Origin: Gavia stellata
Lineage: Eukaryota > Chordata > Aves > Gaviiformes > Gaviidae
NCBI RefSeq assembly: GCF_030936135.1
Contig: NC_082610.1
Location: 19,664,428-19,728,427, forward strand
Length of the DNA: 64,000 bases
Direction: 5' to 3'
Position 1 is the first letter of the stretch. Each line of letters opens with the position of its first letter. Position numbers and translations under genes: made by a program. The notes under the pieces are model-generated. The model was given only the letters and a program-made list of their open reading frames with translations. It did not search any database and was not told where the DNA came from. Shown piece by piece: positions 8,942 to 23,900 of the stretch.

Positions 8942-11900
8942 GTAAGAGAAATAACGGAAATACTCATCTTATTTAACATGTGCAGTGAACTAATTGAACT
9001 TTGGTAAACGGACTCTTGTTCTGTCAAAACAGTGTTAAAAGCAACCATGCATTTCCATTGAAGCTTGTGCTCACAAATAAGACTACCTGACACTGTCCTT
9101 TCCTTCAGCTTTTATGAGTGTCACAAATGGTTCACTCCTTGAACCAACACGATGTGGACTTCGGGAGCTTTATCTCCCATGCAAGCTGCAGAAGCAGGAA
9201 GTTTTTGTCCCCTCTTCCATAGCTAAAGGCGACATCCTTCCATCCCTTTGGAAAGGGGGAGGGGGAGCAGTAGTTTGGGCCAAGAGCATTAGGTCTCTTA
9301 CTGGTGGAAGGGAAGGTGTTCTCAGCCTTGCCAATGGGAAGGCTGTATCGTGATAGAAGAGTTTGCAGAGCCTTCTAACCAGCAGTTCCTTTGCAGGCAG
9401 AAATGATTCAGAGTCCCGTAGCAATCTGAGCAAGCAGAGCCAACATGCTGAAGTCTCTCTTAACTTGCTGAGCATGTTCTTGTTTCCTGCTTGTTTTCTT
9501 TCAAAACTGCAAGAAGGCACAGCAGTGCAAGAGAAAGGGTGTCTGTGGAGAGGAAGTGCATTTACCGGTGCATATACCAAGTATGTGTACTTAGTGTGGC
9601 TAAGCATATTAGATAAAAAGTAGACATGTTCAAAATCCTCTCCCTTAAATTACGATATATCCTTCATTATGCAGATACGTCTCTCATTGTTTGTATTGCT
9701 TGCTCAACATCTGCCAGGAAGAAAATCTAGTCTGCAGGTAGTGAGCGTAATACAAAGTGTTAAGACAGGCCTTATCTCTCAAGTCCTTGCGCTGAATCAC
9801 TAGATGGTTTCTGTGTAGTCACCATGCACACGTTTTTAGGCCTTCTCACTCTGTTTCTGTCTGCTAAAACTATTTGTGCTGTTTTAGTTGAAGCAGATCT
9901 TCCTTAAAGAAAGGTGTTCAGAACTTTGGCCTCCAGTAACCACGGTGCATAACCACGGCATACTCAGTCTAAAATATATCTGGTTTAAAAGTCGTCTTCA
10001 AATTCTTGGTTAAGAACTCCTAACCCCTTTTTATCATTGTGGGGGTAACATGCCAGAAAGTGGTGACTAGAGAGCAGAGCACCAACAGCTCTCTTTAATC
10101 TTATCACTTCTTGGTTTTATTTTTTTTTGTTTCTATGCTTTTTGCCTTGCAAACGAAGTAAGTTTACTGATGATGACACATCATTTCTGAGCGCTTTCCT
10201 GTTTTAAATCAAACTGCTCTGCATCATTTAAAAGGAGTGCTTAGAGTTTAATGATGTGATTTTTTTTTAATCGTTTTTTCTTTTTGAAGTCTTGCTATTG
10301 AAAGAGGCTGCTTCATATAGCTGGTTCTAAAAACTGTCTTCTCCCCCCAGATGCTGCAGTCTGATAAAAGTGTGCAGGACCGGGGACTGGTAGTTGTGGA
10401 TCCAAAGGCAAAGGATATTATAGTGGAACACAGAAGTTACTGCTCCAAGAAGATGAAGGAAAGACACTTCTCGGGAGATGTTCTGGGATATATTACTCCC
10501 GTAAGTTAAGAAAATGAATAAAATTGGTGCTTTGAATGAATATGCAGCGGACTGTACTAATCTGCAATCTTGCATCCCTGCTTTAAAAGCATTTTTATAA
10601 TAAGGGGAACTTCTGGTCAAATACAGTCAAATAGCCAGAGGATTATTTGAGAGCTGGCTTGGGATTCAGGTGGTCTCAAACCCTTGTTCTCCCGTCCATC
10701 TCTTGGAGGATGTCTAGGTCATGTTGTTTTTCTTCTCACTGGTAAAACAGAGATGACAGTATCCTCTTGTCCTTGACGAGCCATGTGGAGTTGCAGTAAA
10801 GTCAGAACAGGAGGGCAACTTAAGTGTCCTCATACCACACAGCTACCAACTTGAACCTTCTAAATAACAGTAAAAATTTTACGCTGCTGTCAAACTGATC
10901 TCTTTTGCTATCCAGTCTTACTGTTACTCAGAGCATCCCTTCTTGAATAATAAATGTTTCTTCCTTTTGTTCAGAGGATGCTTTTCACTTGTTTCAGTCT
11001 TACACTGCTCAAAAGAGAAATAGGTGCCTTCTAAATTTTCACCTTTCTCAAGTTCTCTTGAACATAAATGCAGAGTCTGTAAATTTAAAAATTGTGTTGG
11101 AATCTACATGCAAATTCCTGTAGTTGAGGTGAAGTTGCACAATTGGAAGGTTGCCTTTCATGTAGCTATCAGTTTCCAGAGTACTTTCTTATTTAAATAA
11201 AAATAATGTCCCTTAAACTAGCAAATGGCGATCTAGCAAATGATTACATTTGTGTTAAAGAATTTGTATTGGTCAAAAGTAAAGTGAACTGTGTATCTTG
11301 CTTTTGAGCCTCTCACTTTTTTTTCTCCTTTCTTTTGCAAGTGGAACAGCCATGGCTATGACATTGCTAAAATATTTGGAAACAAATTTACGCTGATCTC
11401 ACCAGTCTGGTTACAAGTGAAAAGGAGAGGGAAGGAAAGGTTCCAGTTCGCTGGGCTCCATGATGCTGATAAAGGTGTTATTTTCTTTTTCTTTGAATAT
11501 GAATTGCAAGTTAGATTACTGGTCTTGTTGCAGACTAGGTAGCTTTGGCAATATATGTATGTGGGTTTTTCTGGCTCTGCCTCACAGTGAGGTACTTTCA
11601 TCCATTCCATTTTTTGGGGAGTTTTCTTCAGAGTGAACTTTTTTCTGTCCCCACCTGCTTCCATGTGTGTACATAGCTTATCTGTCCAAAGAATAAGTAG
11701 AAAGATTGGCTCTTCCACCAGGCTGTCTAAAAAGCCCCTTTTAAAAAAAGGAAGGGACAAAGAATCTGTACAGGCAGAAATAGTCTTTGGTGTTTGCACT
11801 GTGCAGTTGTTTACCTGCTGTGTTTTTTTTCCTTTTGCAAAAACCTTTGGGTGAATTTGTTTTGGGAATGGAAGATAAATTCAATCTAAAGAGAATTTTT

Positions 11901-14900
11901 TTCTTCACTGTCAAGAAACTGCCACCAAGTTCAGATTTCAGCTAATATGTTCTTAAATAATAACTAAGTAGTTTATGGTTTTGAACTGGATTGAATGTGG
12001 AATCTCATTTGAAACAGCTATAGTTCTTACCATGTTGGTGCCTACTAACAAATTCATCTAGTGCAGTGACTGCCAAGAGGAGTGGATGGGATGCTTGAAA
12101 GCACCATCTTACAAAAAAAAAAATAAAATTTCTCCCAAGTGATGCTTGGTGACTACAGAAGTGTCGTTCTGAGTAGGCAGGAAGATAGTTTCCATGATGA
12201 GGCGGAACTGTAAGCAGCAGGGAGGGGTTGGGTAGGGACTATTGTAAGATCATAGTAAATGCTAGTTATGCTGTGGTGGAGGTGAATAGCTTCAAATTCT
12301 GTGCATCAGAGGATGTTTCATTTGTGTTGGTTATGAACTAGTAGTCTGTGGCAGAGAGATAGATATAATGAAACTATGCCACATTATTTGAAGAATGCTT
12401 GAAAATATGTTGTCATTGTCAACATCATTTATATTTTAACAGTTGTTCTCTTACTTGATGCTGTTTGACAGGCTGGATGAAAGATGTCAGAAAAACCTCC
12501 AAAAACATCAAAATAGGTGAGGCTCTTATTTTATGTTTGTTTTGGTTTTTATCTTCTTTAACTGCTAGCAGAGCAAAAGAAGGCTTTGTTCCAGGTGTAT
12601 ATGGGAGAAAGGGAGGTTACCTTAGCATAGTTGTACGAAGGAAGAAGTCTGAGAAGAAAAATAAAAGTTAACTATAGATAGTTAAGTAACTCAAGTGTTG
12701 ATCCTGTTGGTGCCCTAATGTTTTGCCTTAACTTCTTGTCTCTGGATAAACCTTGGGTCACAGGGCCCTCTCTGGAGTGGTACTTTGTATATAATACTAC
12801 ATGCTTACCTTGGGGAGCAGTCTTCAAACTTGTTGCTCAGGGGTTCTGCTTAGTTAAATAAAAAAAAAAAAAAAATCCAAATCTGAGTCAGTCAGACTTC
12901 CCTGCATGATAGTAGAAAAGTCAGTCCTCTTTGGCTCTTCTCCCCTTGAAGTTGGGAACTCCAGGGATGTGCCGTGGTGTGTGTCTTTAGGGAAAATGGC
13001 AAACATTGCTCTAGAGATAATACTGTGCTAGACTTCTTACATGTGTCAATAGATAGAATTCTGTGGAACTGTGAAACCCTGCTTGATGCAGCAGGGAGTA
13101 TGAAACTTGAAATGCATTAAAAAATTGAATGCCTAGCCACATATTTTAAATTACTTCATCTGCCGGATGGTGAAGCCTTTTAGATCTCTCTAGACTCTTC
13201 TAAAATGCTCTTTTACATCCTTGGTAGTTAGAAAGGGCTTATACATAGTTCCATATGAGCTGTTGGCTTTTCCAGTGTGCATGACTGTCAACTGTTCCAA
13301 CAGCAGTTTTCCTGACTCTCATCTGACTATGTTTTTAATGTTTTGTGGTGTTAGAAAAAGAAAATACATGAGATCAAGTGCCCATGTTTTCTAAAATAAA
13401 AATTTGTCATAGGGTCTTGAGATGAGTAGAAGAGTAAAGTAATAAAGGGCTGTGTACAAAAGAGCAAATTAGAGTTTGAGGTGAACTTTTCTATCTTGTT
13501 CTTGCGGTAGAAGAGATGCACAACTTACAGAAAGATTGCTGTTTCATGTTGGTGTTCTTTCAAGACTCTACTTGGAGCCCTAAGTGATGGTTCAATTAAG
13601 ATAGTTCAATCGAGTGAAGGTATCTTTTCTTAAAACTTGCATCAGTGCTGACGTTTAACTGAACATAAAATGAAGAAGAAATGTTCTACAGTGTCAACTT
13701 ATCTGTGCTGCTAAATTTGGTCAGAGTAAAAGAGCAATCATCTTAGTCACTGGATATATTGTTCAGTGGCATCTCTGCTTGTATCTGCTGTATTGTATTT
13801 CTGTAGAAATATTCCAGTGTAGATAATAAATTCTTAATTTTCACTACTGATTAACGATTTTGCTTGATAGTGCCTCGAATTCTGTTTGATGGCTGGACTT
13901 ACCAGGACTTTGAGAGTGTTTTTGGCAGTGAGGATGAGATAGAGGAGCTTTCCAAGAACATGGTTCTGCTAGCCAAGGTAAAAAGACTTTTTGCTAATGC
14001 TTATAAAATAGAGCGAGATGATATTTGATTGCTTTTGTAATGGGTATCTTCTCGTTTCCGGTAGGTTTATATTCTACGAAGTAAAATTCTGCTCAAAACA
14101 ATAATGAGGCAGGGTTCTTAATAGTGTGTCCTAGTATGTGTCTAATTCCTGTAAATATGAAGTATAGTAACATTTAAGTGCAGTTAACTACAAGTCTAAA
14201 GGGAGACTACAGAAGTCTGATCAACATAACCTTGTTAAGTTATCATTGGCAGCTGCATTGGTGACTTTTGCCTGCTATAAATTGTGATTGATGAAACCTG
14301 TTCCAGACAGCTGACAGGCTGAATGTTGCTGAGGCAGTAGTGGATACCTGATAAACTTCTCATGGAGGTTGCCTAGTGAGCAGACTGCTTTCTTTTAAAT
14401 TTCTATTATAAAAAAACAAAACAAAACAACTCTATTTAGCAGGGGCTAAACTGGTTAGTGGTGTTATTTGATAGGCAGAAGAAGGGTCACGAGTGCAATG
14501 AATGCTGTTTTCTGTGTTACAGGACTACATTCAGGCTCAGTGTGCTAAAGCTAATGAGCCACTTTTAATACCAAGACTAACCCACTGGATACCTGTTACT
14601 GTTCAGTTTTGCTCAGGTCTGATAAACCAGTTTCCTTAAAATATTAAGAGGCTGGGGAGAGGAGAAGAGGATTTCTCTCAAGGAATGGTTACTTTTTGCT
14701 AAGGTTTTCTGGGCAGCGCCTTAGCTAATGGCTTTAGAGCTATGCACGTGTAGGACTAGTCAAGTTGCACCCAAAAGACATTCAACTTGAGTGGTTGATT
14801 CATGACAGCCTGCTTAATTACTGTCAGAGTAAGTTTTCTCACTTGCTACACAATGTAAAGAAATCTTAATGTGCTCCAGAGGAAGATGTATGTAGAGGTA

Positions 14901-17900
14901 AACTGAAAAATTTCTTAAAATTTGTAACTGATACATCAATTTTAAGTCCTCAGTAACAGCTGGCCTCTTAAGGAAAGGGTACTCAAGTACAACAGTATCC
15001 TTGATCATGCTAAACATAAATTATCACAAGTGAGATTAATTGTAGGTGTTTGGAATCATGCTTATACCAAGTTAGCATTTACATCTTTAGACTCAAGAGC
15101 TCATGAGTTTTTTCCCAATATACATGTGAATGTGTGTCAAATGATTTGCCTTAACAACCATCTTTCATTAATGGCTGAATTTTCCCAATCCCATACTGGT
15201 TTATCCTGTAAGAGTAGAAGCCATGGATAACTAACAACAGAGATTTTCAGTTTTTGCATGTTTGTTAAATAACTTGTGCTTCTTCATGAAATGCTGCATT
15301 CAAGACGAAGCTGGTGTAAGAATACAAAGCATGTTCAATCTGTAATAGTACAAGGAAAAACGACAGTAATTGTGTGCTTTGATACTGTATTATTATCTCT
15401 GATACAAGCGTAAAGAATAAGCATGGTGATTGACTATATATTGTTGTTGATTCTCTTTATTTAGAATGAAGATTTTGATGGTTTTGTAGTGGAAGTTTGG
15501 AGTCAGCTGGGAAATCAAAAGCAAACGTGAGTATAAGTCGCTAGGATGCAATTCCTAAAAATCGGCTCTTTTAAAGCATCTTTTTCATTTGCCCATGTTG
15601 ACTTGAATTTGTCATTATAAATCAATACACTTCAACCTAGGACAACTGATGGTTGTTCCATTTATCTTAGAATGAAGTAGGAGAGTCTACTCCACTCTAC
15701 ATGAGCTCAAAGATTGCATAATAGTCTTCATAGTGGACCTAGCAGACCATGTTAGCCTTTCATACTTGAGTTCTGCAAGATGTTACTGTTGTACAAGGGT
15801 GAAGGGGGTACCTCAACTGCATGCTCACTCAGCTGTTGGCACTGGCCTCTATTATAACATTGATTGGTTTGGGTTACTGGGTGAAGCTTGGAAGTGTGGG
15901 ATGCTTTCAAGACCGCCAAATTTGAGTTGATTAAGAGACCTTCCAAACCTTTATAGAGAGGTCTTTTAGACATACTGAAACTAAACCCAAAATCCCTAGC
16001 CTGAAGCAAATCTAGGGAGAAACTGGCTTCCAGTTCTTGCAAGCACAGTGTATTTTAAACTTTGAAGTAGTTGATCTACCTTTTGGTAGCTCCGCTATGA
16101 AGTTTCGGTGAGTCAGCATTTATTGTAGCTGCTAAAACTAAAGGGCTTATGCATATTAAGCTGTTTCCTGACATATTCTAATCTGTTTTCCTTGAGAAAA
16201 AGCCCCTTGTCTGTCTTAACACCTTGGACAGAAACAAGGTAAGGGAAGCTCCAAACTGCTGCTTCAGGAGGAAAAGGCAGAACATGTGGTGAAATGAATT
16301 ATTCAGAGCAGCCATCTGAAGATTTTGTGTTAGTTCCCTCAGGGAATTCAGGTATCCATTCCCCAAAGCACAGTATTCCTACCAGCTCTCTATTGCCTAA
16401 AATGTCTGGGGGAAAATAGCATAAAAGAAAGCTCCACAGACTGCAGACTTCATTATGGAAGACTTTCACCTTTCAAAAATGCTTACTTCAGGTTATTCTG
16501 TTTAGAGCAAGTGTTACTGACTGATGGCATGTAATAGTTAATTCTGGAACTGAGTGTGCTATTAACAGAGTTCTACCTTTTTCCCTATAAAATGAACACT
16601 TGGGAACACAGAATTGAAACTGCAGAATCTTTGTAGCCGTGTCAGGGGCTCCACCATTTGCGCTGGAACAAATAATCCTTAAGCTAGGTGCTCTTGCTCA
16701 TAATTAGGTAATTAGTCAGGTTGTTCCTGAGAGTTGATCTCTACACTGCGCTCTGAACCTATTGCAATGTCTTAATAAGACAGCCAACATGGTTATTTAA
16801 GCAATTAGTAACTGCCAGTCAGAAGTTAGGTGTAGTGGTCAGTTTATTGACTATGCTTACTGTATTTCAGTAAAATTGATGCTTTTCCTGTTAGTTAACT
16901 TACACAAATGTAAGACAGACTGTATTACTGTAATTTTAAGACTCACTGAAGACCAATATAAGCACTGTAGCATCAAAGTGCTGTATTGCAAATGACACAC
17001 ATGAGCAAAGCGTACTTTTTTAATTAGCTCCAGAGTGAGTTTACTTGTGGCATGGTAAAAATGTTACTCTTTGCCAGGAGTAATGCTGGCTCAAAAGAGC
17101 ATTGCTTGTCCCATCTGGTGTGGTAAGAACTGTTCGTACTAGAGGAGGTACTGCAGGGTGGTTGCTCTAGCCTTCAGTACCTGGGTGTTACTTAGGTGAA
17201 GTGTAGAAGCACCACTTACATAGTCACTGTATTATTGAAAGACAGGAGGGGGAAGTATTTTCCATAACTTCAGAGAAGGAGAGGGTTATTCTCATGGAGT
17301 AGAATGGTAACTGCCTCCTTTGCTCTGAGTCAGCGATGTTTGATCATATGTGGCTACCTGTGAACAAGACTTTAGGATTATCCTAACTAAAAATGTGAAA
17401 GATGATGTGTGGCAGAAAAAGACGAATAGAAACCAAAGTTACGAACTACAGATTTTCCTCCTCTTCAGGACCAGTTTTGATTTAAGTGCTTCATTGTTAA
17501 CTCATCTGTGGGTTTTTTCCTCCCTTTATTGACACTCCCCTAGAAATGGTTAGGGCGTTTAAGTTGCAAAATACCTTGTGTTGGGCTTGCCTCCTCAGAG
17601 ACAAGCATTCGGAATAAGGCTGATCTAGGCAGCAAGCTGAAGCTAGGCTCGTGTGTGGAATAACAGTTGTTTTGTGAAAGTAGAAGTGCATCATTACATT
17701 AAAATTTTGTCTCATGATGCTTGTAAGTTATGGGGCCAGTGTTTTCATTTTGAGATGAAGTCAGTTTGTCTATCACTTGCTCTAAAACTGGATGGCTTGG
17801 CTATCCAGTGCCTCAGTGGTTTTCCCTATCAATGTGTTTTGGAGCGAACAGGTGCTTTGAACAGATCTTAAGGTGCAGAATTAAGTGAACTTAGCACCTT

Positions 17901-20900
17901 GGCAAGCTGCTATTTTTATTGCATATTGAGCGCTGTTACTTTGGGATCTGTTAATTTCCTTTTGAATAGCGGAACAGAGTTATTCCTGATAAATGGGTAA
18001 GCATGGATGGTCTTTTGCTTTGCTTGTCCCTGCCGGGGAAGAATTGTAGCAGCTCCTGTCTGCTGTAGCCCACAGAGTGGCAGTGTTGTAGCATGATTCA
18101 GGCCTGGTCCTCCTTGTCGGATTGTGGCTTTCCAAAGGGACAGCACCAGTAGTAAAACATGTTCTTAACCTTGGAAGGGTGGGGGTCAGTTGACAGGTAG
18201 GTGTCAACACAGAGGTGACCCCTAATCCTTCGGAGATGAGAAGCATTCATAGAATTGCAGTTGTATATGCTCCGTATAAAGCATCTGTATTAACAGTTAG
18301 GTACATAGTGCAGGCTTTCCTGATGCAGATCCTTCAAGGTCAAACACGTGAAAGTAGCTTAACCTACTTCTACGTAAAGGAACAGAAGATTATAATGATG
18401 CTCCTAGGAACAGATAGTCTGCCTTCAAATTACTTTCAGAGCTGTCTGGCAATACAAGGAGACCTGCCTAGCTAATACAATTTATTCCTATTATTTAGTG
18501 TGAACATGTTTTGGTTTAAAAAGAAATGAAAAATCACGTTTTTTTTTTTTCTGAAATACAAGGACTAATATCAATAAGCAGGTAGCAACAGGTTATTGAG
18601 ACTCAACACAGGTGCATAAAAATATCTGGGGATATGCTGCAGCTGCCAGCTTGCCTTATAAAATGACAGAGCGGTGGTGTGGATCCAAGTAAAAAACCAT
18701 TCACTTAGGATCATTATGGTTTTCATTTTTCAAAACGTAAAGTAAATGGATACCTAGCTATTAAATTAACAAATAATAAAATGGCACTCAATTATTCTAG
18801 TGCATCCTTTCATGTATCTGTATTGAGGGGGAAAGCTGTGGAAATGATTCCTGTTTTTTTAATAGTGTTATGTGAAAGATCCATGGTCCCATCCAGTGCA
18901 CTACCTTAGTGGTGCAGGAACACTTAATATAGCACAGGTTTCTTTATCAGACTTAAAATGACTAGAGAGTGGGATTTGCTTATGGAAAATTTGTGCTTGA
19001 TACAGTGTTTCAGCTACAAAATCAGCATCCACTCTCTAAAGACAATGTGCAGTGATACGTTTTAGCAGAGTGCACCCACATTTCTTGAGGCAGGTGAGTA
19101 TGCAAAAGAATCTGAAAACCTGCAAATTAGTATCCTAACTCACTAAGAAATTGGGTTATGATTTAAGCACTACTTCATATATCAGAAAGCTGGATTAATT
19201 GCAGCTGAAACTCTCTTCTCAGTAGACCTCAGCTGTGCAAGTGTCCCCATGAGATACCTTTTTTTCAATAGCTGAACATGAATTTTGGCTGGATTAAAGA
19301 GGCATGATGACATCTTCATAACACATGCTCTCCCCATTGTCTTGATGTTGGGGCTTGAAACACTGAATTGCCTAAAGACCTTATGACAATTAAATTTTGT
19401 CAGTATCTCCATATAACAGGGTAACAGTGTTAGCTCTGTGCAAAGCTTCTGTAACCCATAAATCCTGTGACCAACCTCTTTAAGAACCTGTGATCAGTGA
19501 GCGTTTTTAAAATGAGGCAAATTTAGACACTTCTCTGTCAGCCCTTTGCGTGTTTCTAGAAACTCTTGATTTTTTGGGTACTTACTTCAACATTAGAAAT
19601 GAATGAAAATTCTTCCTGCAAGGCCTGAGGAGTTATCTAAAAAGAGCCTTCAGGTTCCTGTTTATCCTAGCTGGCATTACAGATGAGGTGAAATGTTGCT
19701 AAGAAGTTACGTTGCTGGCATCCGCTAAGACATGAAATTCTGTGCTTTCAGGCTCACCATGTATCTTCTGTTTAAAATCTTAAGTGGAACTAACTTAATC
19801 TGGTATTGCTTGTTTTTGAGAACAAAAAATTCTCTAATCATCTGGTTTGGGGTTAGAATTGCTCTGTAATGCTCAGCAGACAAAAGTCTTAAATTATATC
19901 AATCCTTTTGTGCTGCTTTCTTTTGCATATTCATTTAAATGTTGATTTTACTGACAGTATAAATTTTATATAAGAGAATTACGTGCCTAAAATATAGCTG
20001 CCTGGTTTCATGTTAGATATCCTAAGCAGCCTGGGCTCTAGCTGTTCATGTAGGGTCCTAGATGCCTTGAGTCTTACATAGCAATCCTGTATGCATGCTT
20101 TGGATGTATAAAATGGCGTTAGGTTCTTATATTTAGATGCCAAATTACCACCTGTTCTATCTGAAGAACCTGAATTGTCTTCATATGTGTGTGGACCTAA
20201 GTTTTGGGGGTTTATACTGACCAGTTCAGGCTCCTGTAGATGTCTAACACAGATACTTCGAAGTACCCTCTATAGTACTGGTACCTACTTCTTTCCCGTG
20301 ATTTCTGGGAATAGAATTATTGATATGCAAATCACAGTGAGGTCAAATTTAATGTGAGATGAAAGACTGCATCTAACTGATGCTGCTTCCTCTCATGCTG
20401 ACAATCGTTGCACAGCAGCGAAAAAGTACTCAGCTTCCCATCTTTTATTCTAACATACAGGAAATTAGTTTCCTACAAAAATCTACATCAGCCAAGATAT
20501 CCTGTGCAGATGATACCTCAATTCTAATGTGTTTTGCTGCTTCTTATAGTTTAAACCTGCTTCTTAATTAAATGTTTTTTATCTAAAACTTTCTTGACTG
20601 ATTTTGCAATAAAGTATTCCAAGTTATTCATCCTGTGGCATTTAAGTTCAGAAATGTACATGGCAGAAATATTGAGATAAAAAGGAGAACCTTTGCTTGC
20701 TCAGATATTAGGTTAACAGCTAGGCAGGCCGATGTCTCTCTTGCTAATCTCACTTGTGGGTTTATTGGGTGGGTTTTTTTTTTTTTTTCTCCAGAGGCCT
20801 GGGTCATGTTGGGAAAAAGGCATGAATGTACCCATCAGAATCTCACAGCATACATAAAAGTGCACACATTATTCTGATCAGTCTGGCATTAGCTGACAGA

Positions 20901-23900
20901 TGGCACTGCCATCACACAGAATCTGTCTGAAAAATGTGAATTTTTTTTTTTTTTTTGTCACCATGTGCTGCAGGCACTTGGTATCATGCAGAAGATGACC
21001 TTCAGACATCTTATTAATGTTGGTAGGAGTATAGGAGCAAAGAGCTCTTCTGGCAGTTCTATCCTTCATGTTAGTCCCTGAAAAATTAATCTATTAATCA
21101 AAGATTTGCCATAATTCACTCCAGTTTCTTGGTATTAACTAGGCAATGAAATGGCACAAAAGGGCAATTTCTTCTTGAAGTAGACAGCTTTATTCTGTCC
21201 AATTTTCTTGACAAGGTATAAATTTTAGGGAGTACTGACTACCAACTTGTGCAAAAAAAGTGGCTGAAGTTGGAAAGTTGCAGAGTTCTGAAGGGTCACA
21301 TAACTGAAGGGAAGGATCTAACAGTCTTATGTGTCTTCTGCACAGCTTTTCAAACACACCTACAGCCCACTCTTGTGCACTGAAATAAACTGTACTACAC
21401 GGTGTCTCAAACACAATAGGCCAGCAATGCCAGGAAAAGGGAGTTCTGAAAAAAATAAGCTTTTCTCAAACTTTAGGTGATGAAAATTTGGAGGTCTGCA
21501 TGCTTTATAGGGAGCAAGATCCTTTAAAATCAGGAACGCTTGGAAAATTGACCTACCAAATGGTAGTGATAATAGAAAGCCTGAAATAGTAGGAATGAAG
21601 TAGACCTTAATTAGCTCAAGATAGAGTCTTAAAGCTGCCAATGTTTTAGTAGCTACTCTGAAGTTAAATTTGACAACGGTGAAATCTCTGGTAAATATTT
21701 AATGAAGCCTGTTCAGGAAGACTGATTCTATTCCTACTTCCCTGCACCTCATTATAATGTTTAAAATGTCAGTAGCTTTTCTTTCAAAATTACCGGTGGT
21801 AATATGGGAGAATATTGTGTTTAAAACACTGGAAAGCACTGTTGGGACACAGTAAAGTTTTAATTTATAGCACACAATAAATGAGCATTCTGCTGTTGCT
21901 GTTTGGGAGAGAGGGGAAGAGTGCACATTTGATGTACATAATCTGTCTTGGCTGACAAATGGAAGGGAGCCTAAATTAAGTCTTTAACCATTAATCCTGT
22001 CTGATTTGCTAGCAAGTTTTCAGGGCCCAGAGACCTGGTTTGACATGGTAGTGAGTAGATGTTAATCTAGGTTTCTCAAGCAAGAATCTGCAGTTGTCCA
22101 GCTACCCTTTTTCTTCCTGACCTCCTCCAAGTTGAAGCTAATTATTTTTTTTGGCCAGAGCTATACTGCTTGGCTTTGGTGGCGGGAAGAGAAGTGGTGG
22201 CTGTTTTGATGAAGTCTGTTTTTAGTTAGAGTCCTGTCTGCACGATGCAAAATAAAATCACCAATCCAAACTGCAGTCCTGCCCCTTTATCAGGCCACAG
22301 ATCTCTGTCCTTCATTTACGGTTGTAGGGTGTGGTTCTATGCTGTATGCCTTTCTAGTTTTAAAATATGACTACTTTTGTGCTGTCACTGTTTTTGTGGG
22401 TGTGTCGCTGCTTTTGTGGATACATTTTTACTTCTGCTGGCTAACTCCCAGTGTGTGACATTGCCAAGAAGGGGAGAAACCTTGAATTTAATATTCGCTT
22501 GAATTTTTTTTTTTCTTTGCATCTGGTTCAGAATAATCCCAACTGCTTTTCTTCTTATGCGTCAAAGCATTGCGATCTGGATAGCAAAATTTTAGGACCT
22601 GAGGTAGGTATGCAAAGATGCAGAGTGGGAGCGAGGGTGTTAGCCTTGTTTCTAAATGAAAAAGAAGAAGACGTTATCTTGCTCTGCCCCTATGTTAGGT
22701 TCTTTTTCCTATTCTGCCCCTCCTTTTATCCCCTCATCTTCTACATAATAAAATTTGAAGTCAGCAAATGTTTTGCATGGTGTAGAGGTCTCAAAGTTCC
22801 TACAGCTAACAAAGGCAGCCAGACAGAGAAGAGAGATCCCTGCTGATGAACAGTGTAGAATAATCTCAATGCCAGAGGAATTGATTCTTTGGTCAAATTT
22901 ATCTTATATGTAGCATCTGACATCTAATAAAGGGTGCAGTCGTACTGCAGTTTGGGCATAACTAGTTAAAAGGGTCACTTAGCCATGAGACACAAATCAG
23001 TGGGAAGGAAGGCTTAGGTAGTTTTAATACTGTTCATAGTTTTTGATAAGATTATGTCATCTGGGAGACATGATGTGTATGTTGGAGTCAATAAATGTCT
23101 GTTTAGTTTAGTGTTGTAATTTTTTACTGCATTCCTATGGAAAAAGATTCTTCTTTGCTATAATTTATTTGTCTGTATAGTGACACTCTTAATGTGGAGT
23201 GCATATGATAAGGAAATGGGAGGGAAAGCTGTTACTTTCCCAGAGCAAGAATGGTAGAAGTACATGCTGCAGACAGACCACAAGCTGATTCCTCTAATCT
23301 CCTGTCTCTCCCTGGAAGAGAAATATAGGTGGCAGTGTGACAGTTCATTGTGAAGAGCTGTTCAGCACAGCCAGCTCTCAAATTGTAAGCACAAAATACT
23401 GATGGTATTGGGAAAGTGATAAAACTTGCTTTGTTTGTTTGCCAGGATTTTGAGAGTAACGGCTTTTGTAGTGTCCTTAGGAAGTTTTCATCAGGCATCA
23501 AACCATTTCAGGGAAAATGAAAATATGTGGTTACCTTTGGATAGTGTCTACATTGTGCAACTCAGGCGTTATTACTGTGATGGATAATTATATTGCAAGA
23601 TCAGTGATTTTAGAAGAATATCTCTAGGATGATACTGCCTTGAAAGGCATGACAGTACCAAAACTTGTTTCTGAGAGTTCAGGTCTAATCCAGTTTAAGA
23701 GGAGCAAACAACTTGGGTGATCGCCTATGTGTATCTTGCCTTTCCTGCTTTAGCACTTTTAGCCTACTGGAATGAGTCGCTTTCTACTCAGTTCAGGTTT
23801 AAGCATAGTTCTGAACAGATCTAGAATTCTGTGCTGGTATCATCTGTCTGACTGCCTTTGTGGATCCACCCTGCCAGTGGGTGAATATGAAAGTTGACTT

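Noticed and set aside
22451..22846. 131-codon open frame in intron 7
   Set aside because: Runs through poly-T, low-complexity Phe/Leu-rich product, no family resemblance.
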